Below, piece by piece: positions 45,074 through 57,891 of a stretch of 64,000 nt of DNA. The stretch's first letter is position 1. Every line of letters starts with the position of its first letter. Below the pieces are notes generated by a model. The model made no database searches, was not told the DNA's origin, and was given only the letters and a program-made list of their open reading frames with translations. Made by a program: the position numbers and the translations under genes. This DNA comes from Pestalotiopsis fici W106-1 (lineage: Eukaryota > Ascomycota > Sordariomycetes > Amphisphaeriales > Sporocadaceae), in NCBI RefSeq assembly GCF_000516985.1, contig NW_006917092.1, forward strand, positions 3,736,619 to 3,800,618, in the 5' to 3' direction.

Positions 45074-46489
45074 CAATTCCCAATGCATCTCAGATTATAA
45101 CTGAGATATCTTGGTCCTTTCTTTTTTGCAAATATGGTGTCCGAATCATCTAGTGCCGAAGAGATTTCCTAGGTTACTAAGAAACAGCCGAGGCCAAAAG
45201 TGGAGATCTCACTTGCACACCATATTTTCTCGTGTTTATCATACCGAAATACTACTCCCATGTCTCAAATTCGGGTTTTTTACTTGCCTTTGTATATCCC
45301 AAAGTCTCAAATCATAGTCATTGCATTAGTAGGTATGTTCGATGGATTGCGGGGAAATTCAAGTAGAGTTCAGACTATAGGGTAATGTCCAAGTCTTTTT
45401 TTGCTTCTTTCCCACTAAGCCAAGCGTAGACGATTTGATTTGGACTAAAATCTTCGTCCAAGCACATTGAGTGCCAACTGTATGACAAATTCAGGCGATC
45501 GGGGCCATATTTAGTTGTCATTTTGTTTGACTCGTCTGCATCTTTCAATAATCAATCACAGCTCGCATCAATGGGATCAAACTCCTGATCGCGCTTGTAA
45601 CGGCAAATAAATCCATTTACAAAATTTTGTCTAATTTATCTTGACAACGGACAAACATGATTTCAACTCCTATCTATTCACATTTGGATTATAAAAGTAT
45701 CACGAGAATCACGGTGATTCATATCGTTGGCCGATTCCTGCAGTGTTCGGACGTATTCATTTGAACTCGTCTCGGACTAGATTATGTGTATTTACTCTCA
45801 GACTTATCGTCAATAAATCCAGTCGTGCCAATTGTAACGGTTGCGTGTTTTAGAAATAAACTTCAAGCAAAATCGCGCCTGCAAGGCAATGCCGTGTATT
45901 TTGACCAAGACATGGATTCGACATGACAAGTGGCTCGCAAGGTATAGTCACTCCGAGTGTTGTGGTTTGCAAACTGCACGTCCAACACCGTATGTGCCTG
46001 CCGAGGATGGTCGCCAAGTGAAACAAGCTTTCCATATCGCCCCGCGGCAGTTATCTTCTCAACGCTCGACACTTGCAGCTGCCGATTGGTTTCACTGAAT
46101 AGTATATCGATCAATGTGTATAATGTCTAAGACGCAAGTGTCGCCTGCCACCTGGTAACGTCACCTTGTGCCGTGCTCTGGTATCTTGACGCTCCAGCCG
46201 TGCAGATCCTTCCAATTTGAGGAGCAATAAGCAAAACCAAAGTTCATGATTCAGAATATGGTCTCAAGCTGCCGTTTGTACGAGTTTTCAGCTGCGCCAG
46301 CTCCGGATCTCGGATAGGGTGCAAAGAGTTCTTGCGGACGTTCATACTAGCATATATACCAAAGTCGCATCTCTGTTATCCCAACTCACTGTTCCGCCAA
46401 CCATCAGAACTTTATCCTTGCACGTCCTTCTTGGCATCGTATAATTACAGTATTGGTATAAGATTGGTCTGAGCTATACCCGTGGCACC
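45074..46489. other. Intergenic stretch of about 1.4 kb
   Basis: Between the tRNA and the cysteine-rich secreted protein gene. Short frames only (for example 45841-46098), without recognisable motifs. The right end should carry the promoter of the next gene. Confidence 0.5.
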
Positions 46490-47131
46490 ATGTCTGTCTC
46501 TCCAACCTCTATCGTTCGTCTTGTTGTCGGGCTGGTGATGGTTGGCTCCGTGTAAGCGACACTTCATGAGTAGAAAATTCATTTTTCAACAATACCGACT
46601 GACAACCTGCCTCAGCGTTGCCGTGCCTCCGATCCACCGGCCTCCACATATACCTCCTTTCCCACACCCACACCCACAACCACACCCAACTATCACGGGC
46701 ATTCCAGCATCTTGCTATACCACCTTCATCGATACCGTGCACAGGACCGGCGACATAATCGGTCCTAGCTGCTTCACGTTTACCACGGAATTAGCCTGTA
46801 TGTGTTCGCCCTCCACCCCTTCCAAGCCTGGACACACTGAGACAAATGGCTTTAACACTATTGGTAAACGACCATGCTAACATGCGCAACAGTGCCGTGC
46901 TTTGCGTGTCCGCCACCATCAACTCCGGTGGCGTGCCCCGCCCTTGCTGTCTTGACCAGTGTGACGGTGCCTTGTCCTACAGACTGTTGTCCCACAACCA
47001 CAACCACGACGCTCCCGGGCACCTGTCCTCCGTGCGGCACTTGTGTTATTCCCACATACACTTCTACGGTTTCGGCAACGTGCACTCCCACTACTACTAC
47101 CACTACCAAAGGTTATCATGTTCCACACTAG
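46490..47131 (+). CDS. Small secreted Cys/Pro/Thr-rich protein, three exons
   Basis: Exons 46490-46551, 46616-46797 and 46893-47131 give 160 residues. Introns have GTAAGC and GTATGT donors, and intron 2 has a clear GCTAAC branch point. A signal peptide (MSVSPTSIVRLVVGLVMVGSVVA) is followed by an unusual His-Pro tract (RPPHIPPFPHPHPQPHP). The C-terminal part has about 12 cysteines in short-spaced pairs (CFACPPP, CPTDCC, CPPCGTC) separated by poly-Thr runs. The size and cysteine content fit an effector or wall protein. The His-Pro tract could bind metal. No family is recognised; exon junctions were chosen from splice signals and frame. Confidence 0.6.
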
Positions 47132-48136
47132 ATAGCATCTCGTCAGTTCTCCAGCGTGCACTGGGTTGAATGAGCTCATGGTCACTCTGGGAAAAAAGTA
47201 GGTGTTGTAGCTGTCTGTGATTAGCAGGGTAGCGGGGTACTTGTCGTATACGTGCTCAGCTTCCGATAAGAATGATCGTTGAGTCGTGGTTTCCTCAGAA
47301 TATATGCTGGACTGTTGACGTAAATCTCATGAGCGATTCTGAAATTATTTTCACCTAGTTTTCGTTCTGCTTATGATGTGCGTGAATAGCATCTTTTCTA
47401 GTACGATATGTATTGCTGCAATAGAAAGCCTTTTTATGATAATGCCATCCCGAAATTGTCACCTGATTATTCCGCGCCCTTCTGACGATCAGTCTAGCTA
47501 CTTCGGATCCCGTCCTAGCTACGGTGGCTAACCATTCTGCTGGAGGGGAGAAAAAAAAGGGAGAGAGGGGAAGAGGAAACGAGAACGGAGTTACTTCTTG
47601 CGTTATGGTCAAGTCAGGCCAAGCATTGACTACTTTGAAGCTGGACGATGGATTGTTGGTAACTGCGGCCGCTTCATGGTTTGAAATCAAGAAATGGCTT
47701 ATCAAGCCTTCACACACGTGGATGTGTGTACGGGAGCAACCGGATTGGGTACATAATCTCAGCGCAGGGAATCGTGTGCTACTTTTGTCCGTTATGGTGG
47801 CTTACTATTAAGTTTGTCCGTTATATTGGCCCACTATCAAGGGCCGTGTATCATGATATTAATAGCGACTTATACCTAGGTAATCAGATGTTGTATAAGG
47901 GCTGGGAAAGAGGGGATCATCAGTAGTTCACGGTCCTTACCTGATTAGTATGCCAATCTACCTAGGTAGTTAGTAGCTACCTAACACTACCCCGCAGCGC
48001 CAAGTAGGTCACTTCCCGTAGCTTCCGCAGCTTTCAGAAGAGCGGCTCATGGTGGGTGAATCGCTACATGTATAAATCGTATGTACCTTGACCCCTTCGA
48101 CTATAATCAACAATTCTAAGCAAATCACAGGCAACC
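47132..48136. other. Intergenic stretch of about 1 kb
   Basis: No gene recognised. A plus-strand frame (47524-47811) begins with a GEKKKGERGRG low-complexity run and is unlikely to be real. The right end holds the epoxide hydrolase promoter. Confidence 0.5.
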
Positions 48137-49201
48137 ATGGCGGCCATTACTGAACATACAGTCCAATACTCCAAAGACCGCAGCATTCACTATTTAGCGG
48201 CTGGTCCCGTCGATGGACCACTGATAATCTTCATCCATGGCTGGCCGGCTAGTGCTATCACCTGGAAGCCCCAACTCGATGCCTTTGGAGGGCTTGGCTT
48301 TCGCGCCGTCGCACCCGACATGCCCGGCTATGGCAGGTCGACGGCGCGCCGGGTGGGAAGTGACTACTCTCAAGAGGCCCTCGTGGAGGGCATGATGGCG
48401 CTGCTCCGCGATACCGGCCGTGACGCCGCCGTGTGGGTCGGGCACGACTGGGGCGCCGGCGTCACCTCGTCGGTCGCTGCGCAGCATCCCGAAGCCGTGA
48501 CGGCCCTGGTGAACCTCTGCATACCCTACAAAACCCTCGAGCTGGGCTGGGCTGGTCTCCTTCCGCTGGTGAACCGAGAGCTTTACCCCGCAGACCAGTA
48601 CGAATTTGGACAATGGGACTACATGAAGAACTACGAGGAGAACTTTGAAGATACCGTGGCCTGGTTCGAGAAAGACATTCCCGGATTTTGCAAGGCCATA
48701 ATGCAGCCCTCCAAGCAGCCAACTACGCGCTTTCACCCGCTTGCCCTAACCCGCAAGACGGGTTGGTACGGTGGACTACCCGCGCCTCCGAGCGTTGACA
48801 AGACGGGTCCGCCCATGGTCACACCCGATATCCTTGAGCAGTACACCAAGGATATGGAGCTTACTGGATATTGGGGAGGCTCACACTACTATATGCACCA
48901 CGAGGAGAATGCGAAATACAATGCCAACGCGCCCAACGGGGGCAAGTTGCGACAGCCGGTGCTTTTCATCCACGCATCGTGGGATCTCGTCTGCGACACC
49001 AAGATGACCAGGTTTGCGGAGCCAATGAGGAAGCATTGCAGCAACTTGACCGAGGTCACAATCGAATCAGGGCATTGGGTACAATTCGAGAAACCTGGGG
49101 AGGTCAATGCCGCCTTGTGCCGATTCATCATTGAGTCGGTGCCCAGTGAGTGGCCTGGTTACTGGGACAGTGGGTATGTCAAGAGAACTGCTGTCGTCTA
49201 A
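48137..49201 (+). CDS. Epoxide hydrolase, alpha/beta-hydrolase fold
   Basis: A single-exon frame of 354 residues. The oxyanion-hole motif HGWP is at 34-37, the nucleophile is Asp104 in GHDWGAG, the likely acid is Asp283 in HASWDLVC, and the base is His313 in SGHWVQFE. These are the soluble epoxide hydrolase signatures, with a lid region containing tyrosines (GGSHYYMHH) that could activate the epoxide. The enzyme opens epoxides to vicinal diols, in detoxification or after P450/FAD epoxidation in secondary metabolism. Three FAD monooxygenases and a P450 lie within about 12 kb, which makes a shared pathway possible. It converges with the MFS gene at 49423. Confidence 0.93.
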   Translation: MAAITEHTVQYSKDRSIHYLAAGPVDGPLIIFIHGWPASAITWKPQLDAFGGLGFRAVAPDMPGYGRSTARRVGSDYSQEALVEGMMALLRDTGRDAAVWVGHDWGAGVTSSVAAQHPEAVTALVNLCIPYKTLELGWAGLLPLVNRELYPADQYEFGQWDYMKNYEENFEDTVAWFEKDIPGFCKAIMQPSKQPTTRFHPLALTRKTGWYGGLPAPPSVDKTGPPMVTPDILEQYTKDMELTGYWGGSHYYMHHEENAKYNANAPNGGKLRQPVLFIHASWDLVCDTKMTRFAEPMRKHCSNLTEVTIESGHWVQFEKPGEVNAALCRFIIESVPSEWPGYWDSGYVKRTAVV

Positions 49202-49422
49202 ATCGTACAAGAGTCTCATGAAATTGCTGGACGAAAATGTACATTCACGTAATACTAGGTCTCGATAGAAATAGCGCCTACCATACATTGATATAGGATA
49301 AACAATTCGCAATTTCGACAAAGCGATTGAGTCGACAGCAGGAGTTTTCAAGTACTATACAGTGTAATCTTATGTATTCATATATCTTCTTTCTTAACCC
49401 AATCCGCTAATCCAGATCAAAT

Positions 49423-50954
49423 CTACAATACGTATCTAAAATGGGAGCCGTAGTCTTCCCCACCACGTGTGTTCTTTTCGCCCTTGACCACAGGACCAAA
49501 TTCACGGTCAAGCTTGGAGTTCTCCCAGGAGAGGAGACATCTCTGTGCAAAGGCAAGGACAGCGCAGAAGAACATAAAGGCTGCGCAAATCGCCATTCCC
49601 TCGGTATATCTGGGGGACTGAGTGGTGGGAAAGACGTTGGTGCCTAGGAATGGCCCACACTGACCAAGAGTGTTCATGAGAACGACTGACCATCCACGGC
49701 GCGAGTCGCTTCCCTGATTATCTGTAGGATGAGTTAGTTCTTGAAATTTGGGATTGTCGTCTAAATTGGGGACTTACTCAGTGTTACTCCAAGGACGTTG
49801 GGAACAGCCGAAAACACACCAGCCGAGGCTAGGAAGGTGGCAAAGTAGCGGACACCCACGGTGTCTACACAGGCCAGAACAATGAATCCAATACCACCCA
49901 CAATTGATGATGCGACAATGACGAGACATCTCTGCTGCGTCTTGTCTGCGATCCACGTGGTAATCAAGGCAAAGAGGAACGCGGCAAACGAGGGAGGAGC
50001 CGACAAACCCTGAGCATTGATCGAGGTGTAGCCCATGTCCTCAATAATGGTGGGCAGGAATACGGGAAGACTCGAGTAGCTCACGTTGCCGCAAAAGTAC
50101 ATGAGCGCACAGATCCAGGCCTTGGCGTCGAGGAGGACGGGGATGATCTCCTTGACATTGATGCCGCCGACTCGGGCGTTGGCGTCGGTGCCAACCTGTC
50201 GCACCGCTCGGGAGCGGACAATGGACTTTTCCTCTGCATTGAGAAAGCGCGCCTTCTCTGGCGAGTCGGGTACGAAGAAGAAGGCGACGGCTGCCATGGC
50301 GACGGTCGGAAGGCCCTCGACGAGGAAGAGCAGTCGCCAGTTTGCGAGCTTTGAGTGTCCGCTGGTAATGCCGTAGGCGAGAGCGCCGGAGAAGGTCGAG
50401 GCCAGAGGTGCGGCGGATACAAAGATACCCAGACGAAAGCCAATCTCGTGGCGCAGATAGAAAAATGACAAGAGGTAAATGATGCCAGGACCGAAGAATG
50501 CCTCAAAGGCACCAAGGAGGAAACGCAGCGCCATCATGCCACTCCAGTTCTGGACACCGGCCTGGACCGTGGCGAGAAGCCCCCATCCAAAGACAACGAC
50601 GGTGCATACAAGGTGAGGAGGAAAGATCTTCCAGAACAGGATGCCAAAGTCAAAGACGATGTAGGTTATGTAGAAGATGTTGATGAGCCATTGGTACTTG
50701 TTGCCTACGAGATCAAGAGCCTCGGTCATGCCAGCAATCTTTGCATTACCAATGTTGCCTCTGTCAAGGAAGGCGAGCATGTAAAAGACAAAAAACAGTG
50801 GCATCAAGTTCCAGTCTAGCTTGCGGACAACACGCGCTTCTTGGGCCGGCGTGTAGTCCACCTCGAGAGGCAAGCCATCAGTTGAGACGTCCGAGGGCGC
50901 GGACCTGCCAGCCTCGGCATCAGTAGTGATTGCCGTCTCCTTGGTCGGCTCCAT
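49423..50954 (-). CDS. MFS transporter, anion:cation symporter (ACS/Dal5-like) family, two exons
   Basis: Exons 50954-49778 and 49721-49423 give 491 residues; the 56-nt intron has a GTAAGT donor, CTAAC branch and CTACAG acceptor. Family marks are RKLDWNLMPLFFVFYMLAFLDRGNIGNAKIAG at helix 1, LRFLLGAFEAFFGPGIIYLLSFFY, and NNQGSDSRRGWSVVLMNTLGQCGPFLGT across the exon junction. Twelve hydrophobic segments fit the fold. ACS proteins import organic anions such as allantoate, nicotinate or other carboxylates, coupled to protons. It shares a convergent end with the epoxide hydrolase gene, so the transported compound may belong to the same pathway. Confidence 0.92.
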
Positions 50955-53638
50955 TTTATCTTTGATATGGTTAAATCGGGAAAGACCAAAGACTCAATTT
51001 GCTGTAGCTGCAATCCCAAGACTCGTCTGTTTGGCTGCCGGGTCTGAGGGCATGCATATATATGTATCAATAAGAGCAACAGTGGAGAGGGAACTGGAAA
51101 TTCCTTTTCGGACCGGCCCGAAAGCAGGCTATCCAGGAGCTACGGAAGACTTCAGGAGCCTTTGCATAGTCAAAAGCCGTTCCCGCAAAGTGATACTACT
51201 GCCGGGTCAAGAATGGAGGTTCGATCTCGTCTATTCATCTTTGATTCGACGACTTCTTTTGCACCCTGGCACTTGCGGTGATTCACCGCAGGGGTGCGTG
51301 ATAACAGGCAGTTGTGGACTACCGAGGCACGTGGTGGCAACTTGGCAACTGTTATAGACTTCAACCTTTTATTGATCTTGTTTCACATTGCACCGAACAA
51401 TTGTAACATGCAGACGCGAGTAAGAGACCATTGTTATTGATAAGTCGATCTTGGAAACTACTCACTTGTTTGCGTTGTGTTTATCTTGGAAGAACAATTC
51501 CGCGAGTCTCGTGTATTGTCGCAAGAAAGACAGAGGCCCAGTAATGGTTATGATTAGAAATGCCAAGAAGTCTACAACTACGGCGGCGAATTTAGTGTTA
51601 CAAACCAAGCATTGAAGTGCAAATCACCATTTCGGAAGGGAGTGGAACAGGACGGGATACCCCCGTCAGCAGGTAAACTGTATGCAGTATAGTCCAGTGG
51701 TACAGAACCAGATTTTAGTGCTCCAGCCTTGAAAACCCCATTGGCATACTGGCGTCCAGGCCCCTTCCCGCTTGCCTGCTTCCGTACGCAATGCAAAGGC
51801 ATTTTCAACGTTCCGACACAACGCTTATTCTCGTCGAACACCAATGTAGGATCTTAGTTGGCTGCTGTGTAACTAGAGTCGGACTTTTGGACAGAAGACT
51901 ATGATCGTATCATATTTCTCTTCAGATTAATCCAGTTGAATTGTAAAAATAACTCCTTTGATAAATCCAAGTTTCTCTGTCAGACGACGCTCCAGAGTCC
52001 CTTGACCCTTGCTTGGGTTTGAACATTCTGCTAACTTAGTATGTACCAAACCAGATAGCGTACGCTACGGAATCTTCCCCGTGGGCCGCTGATAGCTCCC
52101 TGCCGCACAGATGCGTTAGCGGCAAATCTGGCTATAGCAAAATAAAAATCCTGCCAGTCATGTAATGGGTGTGCTATAGAATTGTGGGATTTAGTGGCAA
52201 TAAGCAGGTAATAAACCCCATCAATCCTCCAAGGCCGCCCATTAAATGGAGTCAAACCCGCTATAATTCAGGGATATGGTAAAATTTCTTAGCGTGTCGC
52301 GGAACCCCCATGCTGCACAGATACCTATCCATTTATTTTTCTTCAACACCACCACCCGAGCCACCTGGCCTACCACGTTTTCGGAGAATACCACCGGCTT
52401 TATCGAACAGCAGATACACCGCAATAACGGTTCCTTCACCGATCTTTAATTCGTATGTTGTGCTTCATTTTTATCTTCCCATCCATGCGGGATGTGAGTA
52501 GCAATTTACATGACCTTTATCATATATCGAAGCAATCCACGAAGTGTACCATGTAAAGGATTTGATTTAGTTTCGCTAAGCTTTGCGGGGGAAAAAATCG
52601 GTTCATCCTAGCCACGTTACCTATTGTGTGTACAACTGTTCATGCTGATTTCTTGCCCGTGGTCTCGGGGCATTACGCTTCTCTACCCATAGGCGCGAGA
52701 AGAGAGCTGCACGAATCTAACATCTTGTAAAATGTTCGTGGTCCACAAGGAAGCGTACAAAGATGACATGCACGTCCGCCACGTGGTAGTGGGCGCCAAG
52801 GATCGTGGAACAGAAGAGTTCTGTTGGCGCGAATAGTTTGTCGCCAACAACGGGTATGCGCAGATCCAAGCATGCTGTACTCATCAGCCCAGCAGGGCGT
52901 TGGAGAGATTCGCACCATTTAGAACCCACCGTTTGATGTGCCTGGATCGTCGGATCTGTCTGCCCACACTAGCCAGTGCTCCTTCCAAGAACTGACCATA
53001 CACCTTGAGCCGATCATTTATCTTTACGGCAGACAGACCATGTGTCACGCATTGGACTTTATATCCGGACTCGGATCTAAAGAATATAATCGAATCAATA
53101 ATTTATTATATCTCGTCTACAGTCTATTCAAAACCAATCATTTCTAGAGGTCCACGCTGCGACTTGGGTGTCTCGGCGAAAGCAAGGTCCTGTCCTGGCG
53201 ACCATTAGATCGTAGCTGCTTTCCCGTCTACTTCTCCTCCCATAAGCATGTGTAACGTAGAACGGTCTTGGGATCATGACCATCGCTCGCTGTTTCTTGT
53301 CACGTCGCACTTAAAGTCCTGCTGGTTTAACCCAAGGACTCGGGGCCTGTACAACACCTGTCCTGTCCCGATGCTTTCCTCATACCAATTTTCCGACCAA
53401 AAAGTACTTTTGTCTTCATGTTGTGCAACCCTTGACGTCCTTTGAGGTCTTCTTTGACTTCTGTGTCTTTCGAAAAGATAATTCGACTCACGACCTTCCG
53501 AGGCCGGACAAGTTGTCAACAAACATTCCGGGCGTTGTATCTAAAGAGAACAAAGATCTATCAATCTCAAATAAGCAAAACATCTCACCCAACCATGTTC
53601 GATCATCCAAGATTTGATCTATTGCCTGCAATGTGACA
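50955..53638. other. Gene-poor stretch of about 2.7 kb
   Basis: Begins with the promoter of the ACS transporter and ends at the rhodopsin-like gene. Frames at 51578-51844 (minus) and 52673-52929 (minus) give unlikely translations without motifs. No RNA or repeat recognised. Confidence 0.5.
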
Positions 53639-55207
53639 ATGTCTCAAGTTCAACTCCCTCTGGAGGCCCAGGGCATGGCCAACGAAAGCAGACAGCATGA
53701 GTTATGGGGCTGGCTGATATGCTTTCTCGTCATATCCAACATCTCTATCGGAGGTAGACTATGGGGAACTTGGAAATCAGTATCAACACGGTCCGAAGTA
53801 ATTGCTGAGGAGATCTTTATCGGATTGAGTGGTGTAAGTTCTGACCCCCGCCGCGTTATTAACTTCCCAGAAAGTTGAATATTGCTCGTAGGTCTTACTC
53901 AACGCCATTATCGGGAATCTGATGGCTGCCACCCACTACGGTCTTGGTCTGCATACCAAAAGAGTCTGGGAAACAAACGGCAAGGATCCCTCGAATCTAT
54001 CGAATATCTTCAAGGTACGTTACTTAACTGCTCCTATTAGTCGTCCAGCCCTTTGTGATCATTAGTGGGCACTGATTTAATACCTATTTATAGCATGTCT
54101 GGATTACCATGATACTCATGAGCAGTTTCTTTGTATGCATCAAGATGACTCTCCTCTTGTTTTACAAGCGACTGTTTTTGTGCTCTTCGACAGCGCTGCG
54201 AACCTTTTGGTGGGCCAACATTGGTTACATCCTGTTGTGGTTTGTTGGATCAACCGGCTTTTATGTTTTCCAATGTAAGCCGGTGCAATGGTATTTTCTA
54301 CAATACTTTCAAAGATTTCATGCTCCAGTTCCTGGGGATATCCACGGGCAATGCGACGCTACAACAGTTCTGCACGTGGCAATGCCCATGGTCTTCAGTC
54401 TTCTGTCCGACATTGCCCTCCTTGTCCTGCCCTTGTGGGCCATATCGAAGCTGCGAGTGGATAGGAAGAAGAGACTCGGTTTGATGGCCGTGTTTGGAAT
54501 AGGGCTTGTTGCTTGCTTGCTGGAGTTGGCTCGCATACTAGCACTCATCATCGACACAGATGACAAGACAGATCCAAGCTGTAAGTCACCACAGTGGGTT
54601 CCTTTGTCCTGTGTCCGCTCAATCAGGAGATCTATATTATACTGACTGGCATCGCGCAGGGGGTGTTGCCGTATTTCTCATCCTGACCGCTGCTGAAGAG
54701 ACCACGGCTGTAGTGTGTGCTTGTCTTCCCATCATTGGGCCACTCCTGTACAGGCAGTACCGAGTTTTCCCTGGTAAAACGAACAAGGGTCGTTCTTCTG
54801 GCAATGACGGCAGTCTCAGTTTAGAGGCTCAGAATAACATCCGGTCGGGGAGCCGCAATTGGCGTAGTAGGCAGAGCTTTAAGCGTGTTATCAGCGTCAA
54901 CCACATCCCGACATCGATTGGCGGGCTGACGAAGCTGGATGGCACCATGGACGGGGACCATATCCATCTGACCAGCATTGAGGCCAAGCCCCCAAGATCT
55001 ATCCCAGAGAGTTTCGACACCGGGCCCGACGGGTCGACCATTGATGGAAAAGATGATGTTGAGGCTAGGGGTATCCCATCACGAAGTGCAATTGATGGAA
55101 ATGAATGTATTCGAGCATCCACGCCATTGTCCAACATGATTCATGTGCGCACAGATGTAGAAGTGGAAGTATTTCGGAAGGAAGTGCCGGGACAGGGGCA
55201 GCGATGA
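53639..55207 (+). CDS. Rhodopsin-like/PTH11-type integral membrane protein, four exons
   Basis: Exons 53639-53833, 53892-54014, 54094-54580 and 54630-55207 give 460 residues. About seven hydrophobic segments are seen, with the family features GLGLHTKRVWETN after helix 2, FVCIKMTLLLFYKRLF in helix 3, CKPVQWYF before the loop, and GQCDATTVLHVAMPMVFSLLSDIALLVLPL. The segment DPSYLYYTDWHR appears only after splicing to the AG at 54628-54629. A hydrophilic C-tail of about 150 residues follows. No CFEM domain precedes the helices. Relatives include the PTH11 receptors, but most rhodopsin-domain fungal proteins have no known ligand. Confidence 0.85.
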
Positions 55208-55666
55208 GCGGCATTGGAATAAAGACACTTCGTTACTTCTTAGCTAGATGCATGTAACTCTGCAGTGCAGGCTCAAGTTATCGCGCATCGCGTATCATTA
55301 CCGTATATTGTGAGATGAAGCAGCGTAGCAATGTACCGTGGTACAGTAGGACAATACAGGGATCTTGCAAGCAGCAAATCAACTGACTTGCCCGTGCCTG
55401 CGGTATATCCAGTCGGCCTCGGCTGTCATTGACTGGGGTAGATTGGAGGCTGCGGAGAATACACCATGTCCGCCGACCCTGAGGCCCCGAGACCCATGCC
55501 ATTTTGTAGTCCGTCCCGATGATCTGATAATCAACCCTGAATGCATCAACGGCGTACTTCTGCCGGTTTGGTCTCAGTGTCAGGAGACGTTCCATACAAT
55601 TCGTACGCTTCTGTATCTCGCTTTCCTATATTCATTTCCGGCATGAGCTTTTGACCAAACCACCAT
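55208..55666. other. Spacer before the LaeA-like gene
   Basis: About 0.46 kb; no gene recognised, likely promoter and terminator sequence. Confidence 0.5.
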
Positions 55667-57067
55667 ATGGAGAGCCAGACAAATACGCAGATTACAGAGT
55701 CGACCAGGGTTAGTATACTAAGATCCAAACCAAATGCTTTGCAAGATATTGAATCCACATCGCTAATTCATTCAAACTGCGACAGGCGACTTTGAGCGAC
55801 CCCGCGCGAACAAATTTTGACAATTACTCGGGTCACCAAAGCACCGTTGACGACCCTGACTCTCGCGAAGATGCCGAAGGCAGAATTTGGCAAAATTATA
55901 GGCCCGACAAATACTTTCTTCCAAACGATAGCACTGAACAGGATCGTCTGAACTTGATCCATCGAGCTTTTTGTCTCCAGCTGTACTTGCTGCAAGATCC
56001 GGTGGAACGGAGCCATAAGGTGGAAGATGCGCTGCTTCTGTACGATGATCCCTACTGCCTGTCTAGCATGTTGGGTTTTGCAAAACGTTGGAAACTCCAT
56101 GGTGCCTTTCATAGCACTATACATGAGGTCGCTTGTTTGGAAGCAATTGCTAAACTCAGCCTTCGCAGTGCCCCCATCAAAGGTGATCCTCCACGGGTGC
56201 TAGACATTGGAACAGGCACAGGTAAGAAGCTACCATCCCTGCGCTACTCAATGTGAATGATGCTGACCCGGGCTTGTTCATACCGATAGGGATCTGGGCG
56301 ATTGAATTTGCACGCTGCCATCCCGAATCGCAAGTCATTGGGGCAGACCTCAGTCTCATCCAGCCCGACGTTTCCGCCACCGTGCCCAACGTCTCCTTTG
56401 TACGCGCAGACGCCGAGGAAGAATGGATGTGTGGCGCACCATTCGACCTGGTACATGCGCGGCTCATGTTTAGCTGCTACGTGAGCCATCGCGACGTGAT
56501 CAAGCGGGTTTTCGATAATCTCAATCCGGGCGGATGGATCGAATACCAAGACAACAGCTTTAGCATCGACTCGGATGACAATTCACACCGCGGAACTGGC
56601 CTACATCAGTGGGGCCATCTCGCACAGGCTGGGGCCGCGGCCAAGGGCCGGGACTTTGAAGCCGCGCGCAAGTTCAAGGACTATTTCGTCGAGGCTGGTT
56701 TTGTGGATGTTGTCGAGATCAGATGTAAAGTTATCGGAAGCGCCTGGCCTAGCACGGAGCCAGAACAGAGTCTAGGGAGATACACGTCAGTTTCCAGCTT
56801 TGAGGTGGTCAAGAACGTGTCTCGAAAGCTACTCGGCGAAGGCGGTCTCGGTCTTCCTGAGGATGTCATTCAGCCCATTGTCGCGCAAGCGTTGAAAGAT
56901 GTGGCGGATCCGAATATTCACTTTTATTGGCCGGGGTAAGATGTATACATGTTCTGGGGTTTACTGGGAGATGCTGATTAATCCACAGGTACATCGTTTA
57001 CGGGCGGAAGCCTTTTGCGCACGAGATTGCATCTGCCCCCAGTAGTAGCGGCACAGCCCAGCACTAA
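55667..57067 (+). CDS. LaeA-like SAM-dependent methyltransferase, four exons
   Basis: Exons 55667-55708, 55786-56221, 56290-56935 and 56989-57067 give 400 residues. The small first exon (MESQTNTQITESTR) was inferred because the main frame has no ATG; an ATG at 55667 followed by a GTTAGT donor and CGACAG acceptor fits. The PDKYFLPNDSTEQDRLNLIH region and SAM motif I (PPRVLDIGTGTGIWAIEFA) are typical, as are IGADLSLIQPDV, FDLVHARLMFSC and LNPGGWIEYQD. LaeA-like enzymes act in regulation or as small-molecule O/C-methyltransferases. The neighbourhood of oxidative enzymes suggests a metabolite-related role, but the target is unknown. Confidence 0.88.
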
Positions 57068-57891
57068 ACGATGCTCCCACGCTGCACCATCAGCCCCGAT
57101 GGTCCCCTGGAGCAAAAATCCCTGCTAACACCCAGATTGTTCATAAGTCGTTGTATCAACAAATTTTTGTTGAAAAAAAAAAAAAAAAACGTACAACTTC
57201 ACTACAAATTGTTGAGACTGGTTGCACAAATTTGTAATTATGCCAGGGATTGCCTTCAGATGCATCAAGCTGAATCTCGGACAATTTGGTGCCGTTGATT
57301 GGGCTTGATCTTGGCAAGGGAGACAATCGGGGCGGTTGTGAGCAAACAAACTGTATTTGGGTATCGTGTCACCTTCGTGTTAGCACGGCATCACTAATCT
57401 CGAAGTGGAATTTCTCGAGCTTTCACTCACCGTGCACACTGACATGTATTCATTATCACCAATCGTTTCAGCTTAAATTTGGAAAATACATACCTTGCAC
57501 CCATCAAAGTTTCTCGGGTTGGTATTTGCAACCCGCGCGGCCTGGTTCTTGCATCACAACGCCAATGTGTGGGGCCGGCGGGGGAACTTGGCATCGCTCT
57601 CGGTGAATTCGGACAAACACGGCGCCTATACAATTGGCTACCAGCAAGCTCCCTCCACTAGGCACTATACGTAAGTGTAGACGTCGAACAGCCGGCGGGG
57701 GTTTAGTTGATTTCCAGATCATAGGAAAATAAGGCGTGAGATTTGACGAGATCAGATTGTATGTATGATCGTCAGTCCATATATCATTGAATAAAGACTG
57801 CATTTCTCTTTGAAAATAGATGCGCAATGCCCGCGACTTTTCTTAAACGATTATTCTTATATCAACGCAACAAACGGATCAACACAAAGAA
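57068..57891. other. Spacer of about 0.8 kb with a poly-A run
   Basis: Contains 17-18 consecutive A near 57172-57189; otherwise unremarkable. Upstream region of monooxygenase 3. Confidence 0.5.

Noticed and set aside
47524..47811. Plus-strand frame beginning with a Gly/Lys/Arg run
   Set aside because: Low complexity and no homology signal.
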